Below are positions 11,831 through 23,190 of a stretch of DNA of 64,000 nucleotides, one piece after another; position 1 is the stretch's first letter, and the number at the start of each line of letters is the position of its first letter. A program made the translations under genes and the position numbers. The DNA lies in the NCBI RefSeq assembly GCF_036320965.1, contig NC_092249.1, positions 9,997,279-10,061,278 on the forward strand, written 5' to 3'. The notes below the pieces were generated by a model. It ran no database searches and was not told the DNA's origin. It saw nothing but the letters and a program-made list of their open reading frames with translations. Source of the stretch: Panulirus ornatus. Taxonomy: Eukaryota > Arthropoda > Malacostraca > Decapoda > Palinuridae.

Positions 11831-11943
11831 AAGAGAGTGATATGAGGTGAAAGGCATTAGGCAGGAAGTTGTGTGTTAGGGATCGAGTTGCCGTTGTCTC
11901 CCAGGGAGAGAGCCACTGCACGGAGTACAGCACCTTATGTTTC

Positions 11944-12453
11944 TTAGAGAACAGACCGTCGTAGTGCATTGTCGTACATCAAGACGTATGTATATATATT
12001 CGATAACAAGATGCCTTGATTAGGGTATTCTGGTGGCCCTTCTGCCTCGGACACTGTACAAAAAATAAATCGATAAGGACAGTCGGTATACGTGTCTTGG
12101 TAATTCCCGTTAAGAAAGATTGTTTTAGGAAATACCACATTAAAAGAAAGACAAGTATATTGCCCATGTTTTAGTCTGGTCTGTGAACACTCTTCTGTTG
12201 ATTGTGTCCACTTATTATTACACGTTAGAGAAATACTATAAGAACATAGGGAGTCATTGAAAACCATCGGTGCAATTCCATTTTCTATGGTGAGTGTGGT
12301 GAATGATGATGTAGGTTGGTAGTCCTGGCTACGGCCGTCCTCGAAGATGTTCAATCTAAAATCGTGATAACAATATAGTTTTATTTCGTCAAGGACAAAA
12401 TGTGTTCTTAAGATCACATTTTGTCTCAGTCGTGGTTTACCATAGAAAAACAT
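11944..12453 (-). CDS. Unidentified 169-codon ORF, possibly secreted or exon fragment
   Basis: An uninterrupted frame of 169 codons starts at ATG 12453 (MFFYGKPRLRQN) and stops at TAA 11944-11946, with an in-frame stop four codons upstream of the ATG. I do not recognise it. It has seven cysteines, among them CSYSISLTCNNK, STEECSQTR, YTCLSFNVVF and DCPYRFIFC, and a mix of hydrophobic and polar residues more protein-like than nearby chance frames. There is no clear N-terminal signal peptide or membrane span. It lies in the only sizeable retroelement-free patch between A2 and A3. It could be one exon of a host gene, a viral or mobile-element relic, or chance. Its length in AT-rich DNA is the main support. 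Confidence 0.35.
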   Translation of the reverse strand: MFFYGKPRLRQNVILRTHFVLDEIKLYCYHDFRLNIFEDGRSQDYQPTSSFTTLTIENGIAPMVFNDSLCSYSISLTCNNKWTQSTEECSQTRLKHGQYTCLSFNVVFPKTIFLNGNYQDTYTDCPYRFIFCTVSEAEGPPEYPNQGILLSNIYTYVLMYDNALRRSVL

Positions 12454-12820
12454 AGGAGTAAATTATTGTTTAGAAATTGACTGACGTCTGAAGAGTCGGA
12501 ATACATTATAAACATGGACGATGTCTGAATCCAAAGTGTTACATTAGCTGTGACTTGCACAGACTCACATTCAAAATATATACTTTGTTATATAACAAAA
12601 GTAATTTTCTTGCTAGATTTGTAGCAACATACGCATGTAGCACAAGTACATGGAATATTAGTAAGTATATAGTAAAATAAAGAACGTTACAAAAGGATAA
12701 AAGGCCGTGCAAGTCACTTCACTGGATTGAGACGACGCCTTGAGATACAATGAAGCCCCGCTTCTGCTTGGAGATGGCGGACGAGAGCGTTCATTCCGGA
12801 ACCGAAGATTTTGTGTCTGT
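12454..12820. other. No supported feature
   Basis: A unique AT-rich stretch upstream of copy A3. It includes a GATAAAAGG sequence near 12696 that resembles a TATA element, but no supported gene follows; the frame starting at 12740 only reads into the A3 5'UTR. Confidence 0.4.
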
Positions 12821-13151
12821 AGCACCAGCTACCGACGTGTACGGAGCTGCTGTCGTCTTTCAGAGCTAGGTTGTAGCTATTCCCCCCTGCGTTGTCCCTA
12901 CCCTAACTTTGTTTCGAAGGTAATTTTTCTAAAGCTATTGTTCATAAATATCTTTATAAGGTTGTTTTGTGCAAAATTGATATTCTATTGACGGGTTTTC
13001 GCAAAACTTCGCCTGGCCTTGTGCAATTCGCTCAGCCCCGAAATCTTTTTTATATAGAACAATTGCCTGAACTATTTTTTTGGGTGGGGGGAGGGGAGCT
13101 ATTTTTTTTTTTCCCCACTGTCTGGGGTGATTTGCCACCCCAGACTTTCGG

Positions 13152-14367
13152 GTGGACCCGGGTAAGCCATCCACTGCCCCCCTAGGGGGTAGTGTGGAAG
13201 GACCTTCGATCAAAAATAAAAACGCTGATTATGTTTTGGCTCATGCGACCGGAACAACGACCCTCGCCTCCCTCAATCCCTTCCTAATCAGGAAGGTCAT
13301 TGATAGATGGTCTGGGCCTGTTGAAACGGTAAGAAAACTGGCTAGTGGTGATTCATCGGTAAAAGTGAAATCAACGAATCAGGTGGCGGAACTGCTCAAG
13401 TTAACCAAAGTCCATACTTATGATGTTGTGGTCTCTATACCCGTTTCCATGAATATATGCAGGGGAATTATCTACTTCACTGATGTCATGAATATGTCAG
13501 AGAACGACATTGTGAAGGAACTGGCAAACGAGGACGTTATCGCTGCCAGATTCATAACTAAATTCATCAATGGCGAACGACGTAGATCTCCCCTGATAAC
13601 CCTAACTTTCGGTAAATCCCGTTTACCTGAAAATATCTCTATTGCTTGCATACGTTGTCACGTTCGCCCATAAATTCCAAATCCCCTACGTTGCTATATA
13701 TGTCAGAAATTTGGTCACGATTTAAAGTCTTGCACTCTTTCTGCAAGATGCGGGAAGTGTGCTGAGGAGGGTCATACTGCGGAAGATTATACGAGTAACA
13801 GGATGTTGTGTGTCAACTGTAATGGCAACCACCCAAGCTCGGACCGGGCCTGTCCCCGGCTCCAGTTTGAGAAAGAAGTGTGCACAGCTAGGACTCAGAA
13901 CAACATTTCATATGGCGAGGAGTCTCATGAAACTCCTAAACCTAATGAATCCTACGCATCGGCTCTCAAATCAAGCCGGTTATGCGTACGATTTCTACGC
14001 AAACTCCTTGTGACACGCCGACCGCCACTGCCAAGAACCCAGCTCCACCTTATCCTATACCAATTTCTCCATCCAAAGGCCACAAAAAATCCCATGCCAA
14101 CACTACATCCTTATCCAACCATAAAGATAAGAAAGAGAACAAGACTAATGTATCCCTAAACTTAACTAGAAAAAATATTCGTCGCACGTCATCGTACCAG
14201 TGCCTCCACCAAAGAGGTCTGTGATTCACAGGTCCTCTTCGTTGGAGGACATAGAATTCATGGAAGCCAGAACATCCACTTCCAGGGACCGATCATGTTC
14301 TCCTGGGGACTCACCCAAGTCCCGACATAAACGGACTAAGAAAACTGGTCGGTTAAATAACTATTAA
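13152..14367 (+). pseudogene. A3 ORF1: gag-like zinc-knuckle protein, broken
   Basis: The family start codon is lost: a short deletion removes the TTAGGCCCCTA context and ATG has become GTG at 13152. The frame is then open for 173 codons until a Tyr codon has become TAA at about 13672. Knuckles follow at about 13690-13850 (CYICQKFGHDLKSC; CGKCAEEGHTAEDY; CVNCNGNHPSSDRAC). An 18-nt in-frame deletion, relative to A1, removes ARRKVK after SYGE. The 1-nt deletion near the Lys-Pro-Val region is shared with A1. The C-terminal basic tail ends at TAA 14365-14367. Loss of start plus stop and frameshift make it non-functional. Confidence 0.8.
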
Positions 14368-14370
14368 ATT

Positions 14371-17300
14371 AACACGTTCAACATCATCCAGTGGAAGTGT
14401 AGAGGCCTTAGGCATAAGCAAGCACAATTACAACTGTTGCTTGCACTGTATAGGCCAGCCGTGATATGTCTACAGGAGACCCTTCTAAACAACACAGTCG
14501 AAGACTGTTCCGCTTTAGATAGCAATCACTCGTATAGAAGAGACAAGAATCGTGGGGTAGCTATCTACGTACACCAAAATTTACCTCACACAGGAGTGAC
14601 TTTAAATTCTACTCTAGACGCTGTCGCATGTAGAGTAAAACTTAACACATACCTGGCCATTTGCTCAATATATTGCTCCGGTTCCAATGCACTTGATAAT
14701 GATGAGTTAAACTTGCTTGTTAACCAGTTGCCCCACCGTAAAGTAGTTTTAGGAGACTTCAATGCTCATCATTATCAGTGGGGAAGCATTCGGGCATACA
14801 CCAGAGGAGAACAAATGATTGATTTTATGATAAACGCCAACCTCGCTCTTCTGAACGATGGTAGTGGAACTCGTGTAGATGATCGAACTGGCAATATCTC
14901 TGCTATTGATTTATCTTTCTCATTGCCGGATATACTTAACGACATCACTTGGGGTATTCATGACGACTCCCTAGGAAGTGATCATTTCCCGATCTGTCTT
15001 TCTTATTCATGTGACATTATTACCAACCCGTCTCGGCCTAGATTTAACTATAAGAAAGCAGACTGGGTGTCATTTACAAGGCAAGCCGTCCTTGATATAT
15101 CCGGTGGTGACATTGATGCAAAAGTCCTCAATGTTACCTCCACCATACTGAGGGCTGCTGAGAACTCTGTACCTAAGGTTTCTACAATTTCCACAAAGCA
15201 TAGAGTTCCTTGGTGGACACCAAATCGCCGAAATACACTGCGTGAGCACAATAGGAGATACAGGATTTTCGACAACGAGCCTTCAGATAATAACTTTGTT
15301 GAATACAAACGTGAGAGGGCTCAGGCAAGAAGAACTATCAAACAAGCCAAACGAGACTCCTGGCGCGGCTTTGTCTCTACCGTGAACAAGGACACACCAA
15401 TAAGTCAGGTCTGGTCCACAATTAATAGGATAAAGAGAAAATACAAGCTATCACTTCCTCCACAAATCCTCCACCAAGATCGAATAATCGACGACCCGGT
15501 GGACATTGCCAACACACTCGCCAGGAGATTCTCAGAAACAAGCAGCTCGGCCAATTACGACCCGCGCTTCCTACACCACAAGCGACAGGCCGAGTTGCAG
15601 TTGCCAAACTTTCCACAGACGATACTTTGGATTACAACCAAACGTTCACCATGAAAGAATTGCTTCTTGCCCTGAAATCCTGTAAAGGTTCGAGCCCGGG
15701 ACCCAGCGGGATCACTTACGGGATGATCCAGCACCTTAGTCAGGCTAACCTAAGTTGCTAGCATTGTACAATGAGATTTGGACGTCTCGAACGTTTCCAA
15801 ACTCATGTCACTTTGCGCACGTCATCCCCATCCCTAAAGGCTCCGGACGCCTTACGAATACAAATTCGTTTCGACCTATTGCGCTCACGAGCTGCATTTG
15901 TAAGGTCATGGAGAGAATGGTTAACAGAAGGCTACTTTTTTTTTGTTAGAATCAAAGGGTTTATTAAATGATCAACAGTGTGCTTTCTGTCGTAACAGAG
16001 GCACATTGGATCACTTAATACACCTAGAACATTCTATCCTAGAGTCAATCAGTAAAGTGCGTTTTTTGGTTGCCGTATTTTTAGATTTAGAAAAAGCCTT
16101 CGACATGACATGGCGAAACGGAATTTTAAGCAAACTTTATGATTTTGGTTTAAGAGGTTATTTACCCATATTCATTAAAAACTTTTTAAACAACAGAACT
16201 TTTGCTGTGAAACTTGCAGCACTCGGTGTCACTTCGGACACATTTGTCCAAGAGAATGGGGTGCCGCAAGGTAGCGTTTTCAGCCCAACATTATTTGATA
16301 TTATGATTAATGATATTCTGTCTCCAACTTCCGTCCCGCGAGATCTCAAATACTCACTTTATGCTGATGATTGTGCGCTATGGCACTCTTCGCCTAGTGC
16401 AGTTTTCGGCTGAGCGTGTTCAAGCTGCGCTTGAGTCCGTTCATCGTTGGGCGCTACAGTGGGGATTTAAGTTCTCACCCAACAAAAGTATCGCGGTTGT
16501 CTTCACCCGAAAAATTAATATCCCGAATTTGCATTTAACGTTAGACAACAACCCGATCCCGTTTCGAAATACAGCTAAATTCCTCGGCTTAAATTTTGAT
16601 AAAAGACTAAATTGGAAAAGTCATGTCGACTATTTAGTAACAAATTGCTTTAAAAGACTAAATATTCTTAAATGCCTTTCGGGTTCCTTCTGGGGAGCCG
16701 ACAGAAAATCTTTATTAATGATCTATAAGTCCATAATTGGATCTAAGTTAGACTATGGCTCTCAGAAGCATGCTTTGGCGAGCAAGTATACCATGAGAAG
16801 GTTGGATGTGATACAGAATAAATGTTTGCGAATGTGCCTTGGAGCCCTAACCTGCACCAGAGTTCCACGATTGGAAGTTGAGGCCCAAGTACCTCCTCTC
16901 CTACGAAGACGTGATATCCTGTCGTGGCAAAGCGGTATTCTGATGGCCAGAAGGAACAATACAACTGCCTGTCGCCTCATTCTGGAATGTTCACAGCTCG
17001 ACAACAGAGGCGTCAGGCCCCTGGTCGTCAGAATACACTTCCTCAGTGAGAACTCCGGTATTAAAGTGAATGAAGTGGACTCGCTGGTCAAGAATTCCTT
17101 ACCCCCCTTGGAGGATTCAAAAATTAACATCAAGACTAACTGGCTTCCAACCAAAAAAGCAAACGCATCGGAGGGCGAGGTACACCAGCGTTTTCGTCAG
17201 GTCATCATTGATCACTTATCGGATGTTCACTTCTACAATGACGTCTTCAAGACGGATGAATATGTGGGTGCAAGTGTGTGGTCGATGAAGTGTGCACTCA

Positions 17301-18045
17301 GATGCCGCTTGCCGAACCATACATCTGTATTTTGCGCTGAATTGTTTGCCATTGATCGAGCCACAGACTATATAATTAATTCAAGTCATAGTAAAGCCGT
17401 AATCTTTTCAGATTCTCTTTCCGCTCTTAAAGCAATAGGCTCTGAATATACAGAGTCCAGTGAATTACAGGGCAATATTGTTAATAAACTAAATTCATGT
17501 AAAAAAGATATCATCTTGATCTGGGTGCCTGGTCATTGCAATATATACGGCAATGAGGAAGCAGACAGCTTGGCTAAGTCGACCCCAGAACTCGAGGAGA
17601 TCGTTCCGATCCCTCGGGAGCTGAGGTCCTGCCTTTCCTTGGGGAAGAGATCAATCCATCTTCTGTGGCAGAGTCAGTGGACCAACCTGACCATCAACAG
17701 GAAGTACAAGCAAGAAGTGGCGGACTGGCTGACCTCGTACCGCAAGAACAGAAGAGAAGAGGTCGTGCTGGCCCGCCTCAGAATGAACTGCACGTACACC
17801 ACCGACCTGCAGCCATACAGAAGCAGAGATTTCCAACCGTATGCCAACAGTGCAACTAAACCTCCACAATAGAACGCCTACTGTTAAAATGCAAGAGATT
17901 CGAACAACATAGAAGGAAATTTTTTACCTATCACGCCAACCAAAACATTTCCTTCAACATCACTAATGTACTCGTGGATAACCCGAGTATTATTGACAAA
18001 TTGATGGTCTTCCTCAGAGAAACAGAATTAATCAAGATGATATAA
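14371..18045 (+). pseudogene. A3 ORF2: endonuclease-RT-RNase H, least damaged family A copy
   Basis: Frame starts NTFNIIQWKCRGL directly after the ORF1 stop. The endonuclease is complete and open (to about 15000): LQETLLN, VLGDFNAHHYQWG, DDRTGNISAIDLSF, GSDHFPICLSY. RT motifs: VFLDLEKAFDMTW (about 16070), ENGVPQGSVFSPTLF, YADDCALW (about 16360-16383). RNase H, about 17220-17600: FYNDVFKTD, CAELFAIDRA, FSDSLSALKAI, GHCNIYGNEEADSLAK; the first Asp is kept but Gly in NDG is Val. Breaks: deletion near 15612, missing GACT near 15753, shifts near 15950 and 16410, and a frame loss near 17850 before the terminal CCHC. Long open stretches (14437-15654, 16310-17872) suggest it is younger than A1. Confidence 0.85.
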
Positions 18046-18541
18046 GGTGGTTCGCGGATTCTCCACTGTGGCGGAGTCGGCTTGGTGTGCGGCTCCTCCT
18101 ACTTGGGTAGGTCGCATGATGGGTGGACATGTCCTTTCATTAGGCGGTCGGCTTTCGAGGGAGGTGGTCATCCTCCGGGTCGGCTGCTACATGGTGTTGA
18201 GTCGGCGGACCTCCGATTAACTATTGTGTGTGCATGTCATGGTGGAAGTCTGTCCCTAAACTCTCCTATCTTCTCGCATTCTTGGGTAAAATGCAACCGT
18301 AGATACTGTGCCGACTGTGTGGTATTTGCCGCCAAGTCGGCCCAATACCCACAAATCTTTTATTTCCACTACTTATGTTTATTATTTTCTATATTATTAT
18401 TATTATGACATCAAAATTACATTTTTTTAATAGGTATTTAGGAAAGATGACATCAGTCATACACTAAATAGGGTTGCAGGCCTAATGACCTTCATCATAG
18501 GTCGTTGTCCGTAAAACCCAACAAACGAAAAGAAAAAAAAA
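18046..18541 (+). other. A3 3'UTR and tail
   Basis: Matches the A1 and A2 3'UTRs block for block and ends with an A-rich run at 18527-18541. I could not identify a convincing target-site duplication against the sequence before 12821. Confidence 0.7.
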
Positions 18542-19270
18542 CGAACGATCCTGTGTTCTTGTGGTGTGACAATATTGCGTTAAGGTTTCCATTAAGTATA
18601 GTGGTGGAAGAGGCTTCAGGGGACTAGAGAAGATGTAATGTACTGGTTACTGAGACACTGGGTAAAAATTTGGTGACACAAGTCTTGTGGTGGTGGAAAG
18701 GTTAGGATATATGACCACAGGTGACTGGTCGCCGGCTCGGTAACTGCCAGCTGGCTTCGTGCTCCTGGCTCGGAATTGTTTGATGTTTCAATAAGCAAAG
18801 GTCTTATTTCTGACCAGGTATGAGTAACATTTGGAGATTAATGGTTGTAACCAAATTAGAGAGTGTTGAACAATAGTTAAGTGTACTTAATGTAATTACC
18901 ACAGCTAGAAAATGTAAAGAACATATGAACTCGGTAGACATAGACCTCGAAGTATATTACTATTCACTCGGGTGGTAGCTTATAATTGTTCATACTGGAA
19001 TGTATAACCCGCCATACAGGTTATTTCAGTAAACAAGGTTTTGGCAAACTGCCAATCTAGCTCATATGAATGATTTTCTCTATTTTTTTTCTTTTAGATT
19101 TGCAATATACGAACGAACAGACCACCGAATCCTTTTGAAGCTTCATGCTGCCAGTGAAAGAAATTAGAAACTGTGGTAAGAGTTCACCCCACTGCCATGG
19201 CTATTGGCTACATAAGCCATGGCTACTAAATTGGGTCACGGTGACGTGGCCCAGAAATGGCCGGTGACGT
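18542..19270. other. No supported feature; apparently unique DNA
   Basis: About 730 bases with no reading frame of interest on either strand and no match to the repeat families described here. Confidence 0.45.
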
Positions 19271-19440
19271 AGGCTAGGGTCGGCTGACCGGGGAATGGTA
19301 GTTCTACTGTATCGAGGTAAGGTAGGCAAAGGTCGGCTGGCCGGGGAACGGTAGCTCTTCTACTGGATCGCGATGAGGTAGACTTGGGTCAGCTGGCCGG
19401 GGAACGGTAGCTCGTCTACTGAATCGTGGTGAGGTAAGCT
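19271..19440. repeat. Short tandem repeat, ~53-56-bp unit, three copies
   Basis: The core GGTCGGCTGGCCGGGGAACG followed by GTAGCTC and TCTACTG recurs near 19278, 19331 and 19387. A weaker related piece lies just before it (GTGACGTGGCC near 19240). The core contains the palindrome GGCTGGCC/GGCCGG. The monomer differs from the 57-bp minisatellite. Confidence 0.75.
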
Positions 19441-19828
19441 AGGGTGAATCGGAGAGATGAGAGGTTGTTTCTCAGAGGTCGCATGATCACTCTCCTTGAT
19501 AATGTGTTTCCATGCGAGACATCGCACATGAAGTTGTCCTATCCTAATACACAATGTAATGGAATAGAAAATGGATGGAAAGCGGTAATCTTGACTTAAA
19601 GTTACAAGTGTGTATGAAAAGGAGTGGGACATGGCATCAATGATGAAGGATGCATAGATAACGAGATGCCTGCATCAGAGTTTATTTGCAGCCAAATCCA
19701 ATGTGGCTCTTCGCGGGTAACTATATGTGGGTATGGCTAAGTTTTGATAATGAAGTAGGTAATATATCTGGAAATATCATAATCATTATTGTAACCACAT
19801 TTTCATATTAAAGATATGTAGATTATGT
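19441..19828. other. No supported feature
   Basis: Linker between the small tandem repeat and copy B1. A 90-codon minus-strand frame at 19360-19632 overlaps the repeat and shows no domain. Confidence 0.4.
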
Positions 19829-19863
19829 AACCAAGATGAGAAAAAAGGAGAGACCAAGGTAGT

Positions 19864-22778
19864 ATGTTTCAGAAAAGGAAACTGGATGTTTTGGCTCTGA
19901 GTGAAACGAAGCTCAAGGGTAAAGGGGAAGAGTGGTTCGAGAATGTCTTGGGAGTAAAGTCAGGGGATAGTGAGAGGACAAGAGCAAGGGAAGGAGTAGC
20001 ACTACTCCTAAAACAGGAGTTTTGGGAGTATGTGATAGAATGTAAGAAAGTAAATTCTAGATTGATATGGGTAAAACTGAAAGTTGATGGAGAGATATGG
20101 GTGATTATTGGTGCATATGCACCTGGGCATGAGAAGAAAGATCATGAGAGGCAAGTGTTTTGGGAGCAGCTGAATGAGTGTGTTAGTGGTTTTGATGCAC
20201 AAGACCGGGTTATAGTGATGCGTGATTTGAATGCAAAGGTGAGTAATGTGGCAGTTGAGGGAATAATTGGCATACATGGGGTGTTCAGTGTTGTAAATGG
20301 AAATGGTGAAGAGCTTGTAGATTTTTGTGCTGAAAAAGGACTGATGATTAGGAATACCTGCTTTAAAAAGCGAGATATACATAAGTATACGCATGTAAGT
20401 AGGAGAGATGGTCAGAGAGCGTTATTGGATTACCTGTTAATTGATAAGCGCGCGAAAGAGAGACTTTTGGATGTTGATGTGCTGAGAGGTGCAACTGGAG
20501 GGATGTCTGATCATTATCTTGTGGAGTCGAAGGTGAAGATTTGTAGAGGTTTTCAGAAAAGAAGAGAGAATGTTGGGGTGAAGAGAGTGGTGAGAGTAAG
20601 TGAGCTTGGGAAGGAGACTTGTGTGAGGAAGTACCAGGAGAGACTGAGTACAGAATGGAAAAAAGGTGAGAACAAAGGAGGTAAGGGGAGTGGGGGAGGA
20701 ATGAGATGTATTTAGGGAAGCAGTAATGGCTTGCGCAAAAGATGCTTGTGGCATGAGAAGCGTGGGAGGTGGGTTGATTAGAAAGGGTAGTGAGTGGTGG
20801 GATGAAGAAGTAAGATTAATCGTTAAAGAGAAGAGAGAGGCATTTGGACGATTTTTGCAAGGAAAAAATGCAAATGATTGGGAGATGTATAAAAGAAAGA
20901 GGCAGGAGGTCAAGAGAAAAGTGCAAGAGGTGAAAAAGAGGGCAAATGAGAGTTGGGGTGAGAGAGTACCATTAAATCTTAGGGAGAATAAAAAGATGTT
21001 TTGGAAGGAGGTAAATAAAGTGCGTAAGGCAAGGGAGCAAATGGGAACGTCAGTGAAGGGGGTTAATGGGTAGGTGATAACAAGTAGTGGTGATGTGAGA
21101 AGTAGATTGGAGTGAGTATTTTGAAGGTTTGTTGAATGTGTTTGATGATAGAGTGGCAGATATAGGGTGTTTTGGTCGAGGTGGTGTGCAAAGTGAGAGG
21201 GTTAGGGAAAATGATTTGGTAAACAGAGAAGAGGTAGTAAAAGCTTTGCGGAAGATGAAAGCCGGCAAGGCAGTAGGTTTGGATGGTATTGCAGTGGAAT
21301 TTATTAAAAAAGGGGGTGACTATATTGTTGACTGGTTGGTAAGGTTATTTAATGTATGTATGGTTCATGGTGAGGTGCCTGAGGATTGGCGGAATGCTTG
21401 CATAGTGCCATTGTACAAAGGCAAAGGGGATAAGAGTGAGTGTTCAAATTACAGAGGTATAAGTTTGTTGAGTATTCCTGGTAAATTACATGGAAGGGTA
21501 TTGATTGAGAGGGTGAGGGAATGTACAGAGCATCAGATTGGGGAAGAGCAGTGTGGTTTCAGAAATGGTAGAGGATGTGTGGATCAGGTGTTTGCTTTGA
21601 AGAATGTATGTGAGAAATACTTAGAAAAGCAAATGGATTTGTATGTAGCATTTATGGATCTGTAGAAGGCATATGATAGAGTTGATAGAGGTGCTCTGTG
21701 GAAGGTATTAAGAATATATGGTGTGGGAGGCAAGTTGTTAGAAGAATTGAAGAGTTTGTATCGAGGATGTAAGGCATGTGTACGTGTAGGAAGAGAGGGA
21801 AGTGATTGTTTCTCAGTGAATGTAGGTTTGCGGCAGGAATGTGTGATGTCTCCATGGTTGTTTAATTTGTTTATGGATGGGGTTGTTAGGGAGGTAAATG
21901 CAAGAGTTTTGGAGAGAGGGGCAAGTATGCAGTCTGTTGTGGACGAGAGAGCTTGGGAAGTGAGTCAGTTGTTGTTCGCTGATGAGACAGTGTTGGTGGC
22001 TGATTCATGTGAGAAACTGCAGAAGCTGGTGACTAAGTTTGGCTAAAGTGTGTGAAAGAAGAAAGTTAAGAGTAAATGTGAATAAGAGCAAGGTTATTAG
22101 GCACAGTAGGATTAGGGTCAAGTCAATTGGGAGGTAAGTTTGAATGTAGAAAAACTGGAGGAAGTAAAGTGTTTTAGATATCTGGGAGTGGATCTGGCAG
22201 CGGATGGAACCATGGAAGCGGAAGTCAATCATAGGGTGGGGGAGGGGGCGAAAATCCTGGGAGCCTTGAAGAATGTTTGGAAGTCGAGAGCATTATCTCG
22301 GAAAGCAAAAATGGGTATGTTTGAAGGAATAGTGGTTCCAACAATGTTGTATGGTTGCGAGGCGTGGGCTATGGATAGAGTTGTGCGCAGGAGGGTGGAT
22401 GTGCTGGAAATGAGATGTTTGAGGACAATATGTGGTGTGAGGTGGTTTGATCGAGTAAGTAATGTAAGGGTAAGAGAGATGTGTGGAAATAAAAAGAGTG
22501 TGGTTGAGAGAGCAGAAGAGGGTGTTTTGAAATGGTTTGGTCACATGGAGAAAATGAGTTAGGAAAGATTGACCAAGAGGATATATGTGTCAGAGGTGGA
22601 GGGAACGAGGAGAAGTGGGAGACCAAATTGGAGGTGGAAAGATGGAGTGAAAAAGATTTTGAGTGATCTGGGCCTGAACATGCAGGAGGGTGAAAGGCGT
22701 GCAAGGAATAGAGTGAATTGGAACGATGTGGTTTACCGGGGTCGACGTGCTGTCAATGGATTGAATCAGGGCATGTGA
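19864..22778 (+). pseudogene. B1 endonuclease-RT ORF, broken
   Basis: The AP endonuclease comes first (LALSETKLKGKGEEW at the start, IIGAYAPG, LLDYLLID, SDHYLVESKVKI). The GDxN motif is altered to RDLNAKV. RT follows from about 21170: [52 protein letters not shown], then FADE in place of FADD at about 21982. The C-terminal region includes [15 protein letters not shown] and a Trp-rich end ([14 protein letters not shown]). Breaks: frame loss near 20715; TAG near 21071, 21663 and 22561; frameshift near 22043. The lost second catalytic Asp alone would inactivate the RT. Confidence 0.85.
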
Positions 22779-23190
22779 AGCGTCTGGGGTAAACGATGGA
22801 AAGTTCTGTGGGGCCTGGTTGTGGAAAAGGAGCTGTGGTGTCGGTGCATTATTTCATGACAGCTAGAGACTGAGTGTGAACGAATGGGGCCTTTGTTGTC
22901 TTTTCCTAGCGCTACCTCGCACACATGAGGGGGGAGGGGGTTGTTATTTCATGTGTGGCGAGGTGGCGATGGGAATATAAAGGCAGACAGTATGAATTAT
23001 ATACATGTGTATGTATGTATATGTCTCTGTGTGTATATATATGTGGACATTGAGATGTATAGGTATGCATATTTGCGTGTATGGACGTGTATGTATATAC
23101 ATGTGTATGTGGGTGGGTTGGGCCATTCTTTCGTCTGTTTCCTTGCGCTACCTCACTAACGCGGGAGACAGCGACAAAGCAAAATAAATA
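22779..23190 (+). other. B1 long-form 3'UTR
   Basis: About 410 bases. It contains two related G/C-rich blocks (GCGCTACCTCGCACACATGA near 22910 and GCGCTACCTCACTAACGCGG near 23145) separated by a TGTATG-rich stretch. The terminal block GCGGGAGACAGCGACAAAGC recurs at the 3' end of every family B copy and of E1, so it is probably the RT recognition tail (inference). Confidence 0.75.

Larger units (their letters stand above)
12821..18541 (+). mobile_element. Family A copy A3: 5'-truncated I/Nimb-like retrotransposon
   Basis: Homology to A1 begins at AGCTACCGACGTGTACGGAG (A1 position about 701), so roughly 700 bases of 5'UTR are missing, the usual 5' truncation of target-primed reverse transcription. 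ORF1 and ORF2 are present, as is the full 3'UTR (18046-18541) ending GTAAAACCCAACAAACG and an A-rich run. This is the best-preserved family A copy. Confidence 0.85.
19829..23190 (+). mobile_element. Family B copy B1: RTE-like non-LTR element, 5'-truncated
   Basis: It begins at AACCAAGATGAGAAAAAAGG, equal to about 49041 in full-length B6, so the ~200-base 5' head is missing. One endonuclease+RT ORF is followed by the long form of the 3'UTR (22779-23190), which ends in GACAGCGACAAAGC and AAATAAATAAAT. A single ORF without RNase H and a simple-repeat tail fit the RTE group; the clade assignment is inferred from motifs. Confidence 0.8.

Noticed and set aside
12740..12991. 83-codon ORF after a TATA-like sequence
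   Set aside because: It reads straight into the 5'UTR of copy A3 and shares no support with a gene structure.
19360..19632. 90-codon minus-strand ORF
   Set aside because: It overlaps the small tandem repeat and has no recognisable domain or conserved feature.
19864..20715. A host craniofacial-development-protein-like gene
   Set aside because: That database name is often attached to endonuclease domains of LINEs. Here the domain is followed by RT in the expected element order and repeats many times in the window.
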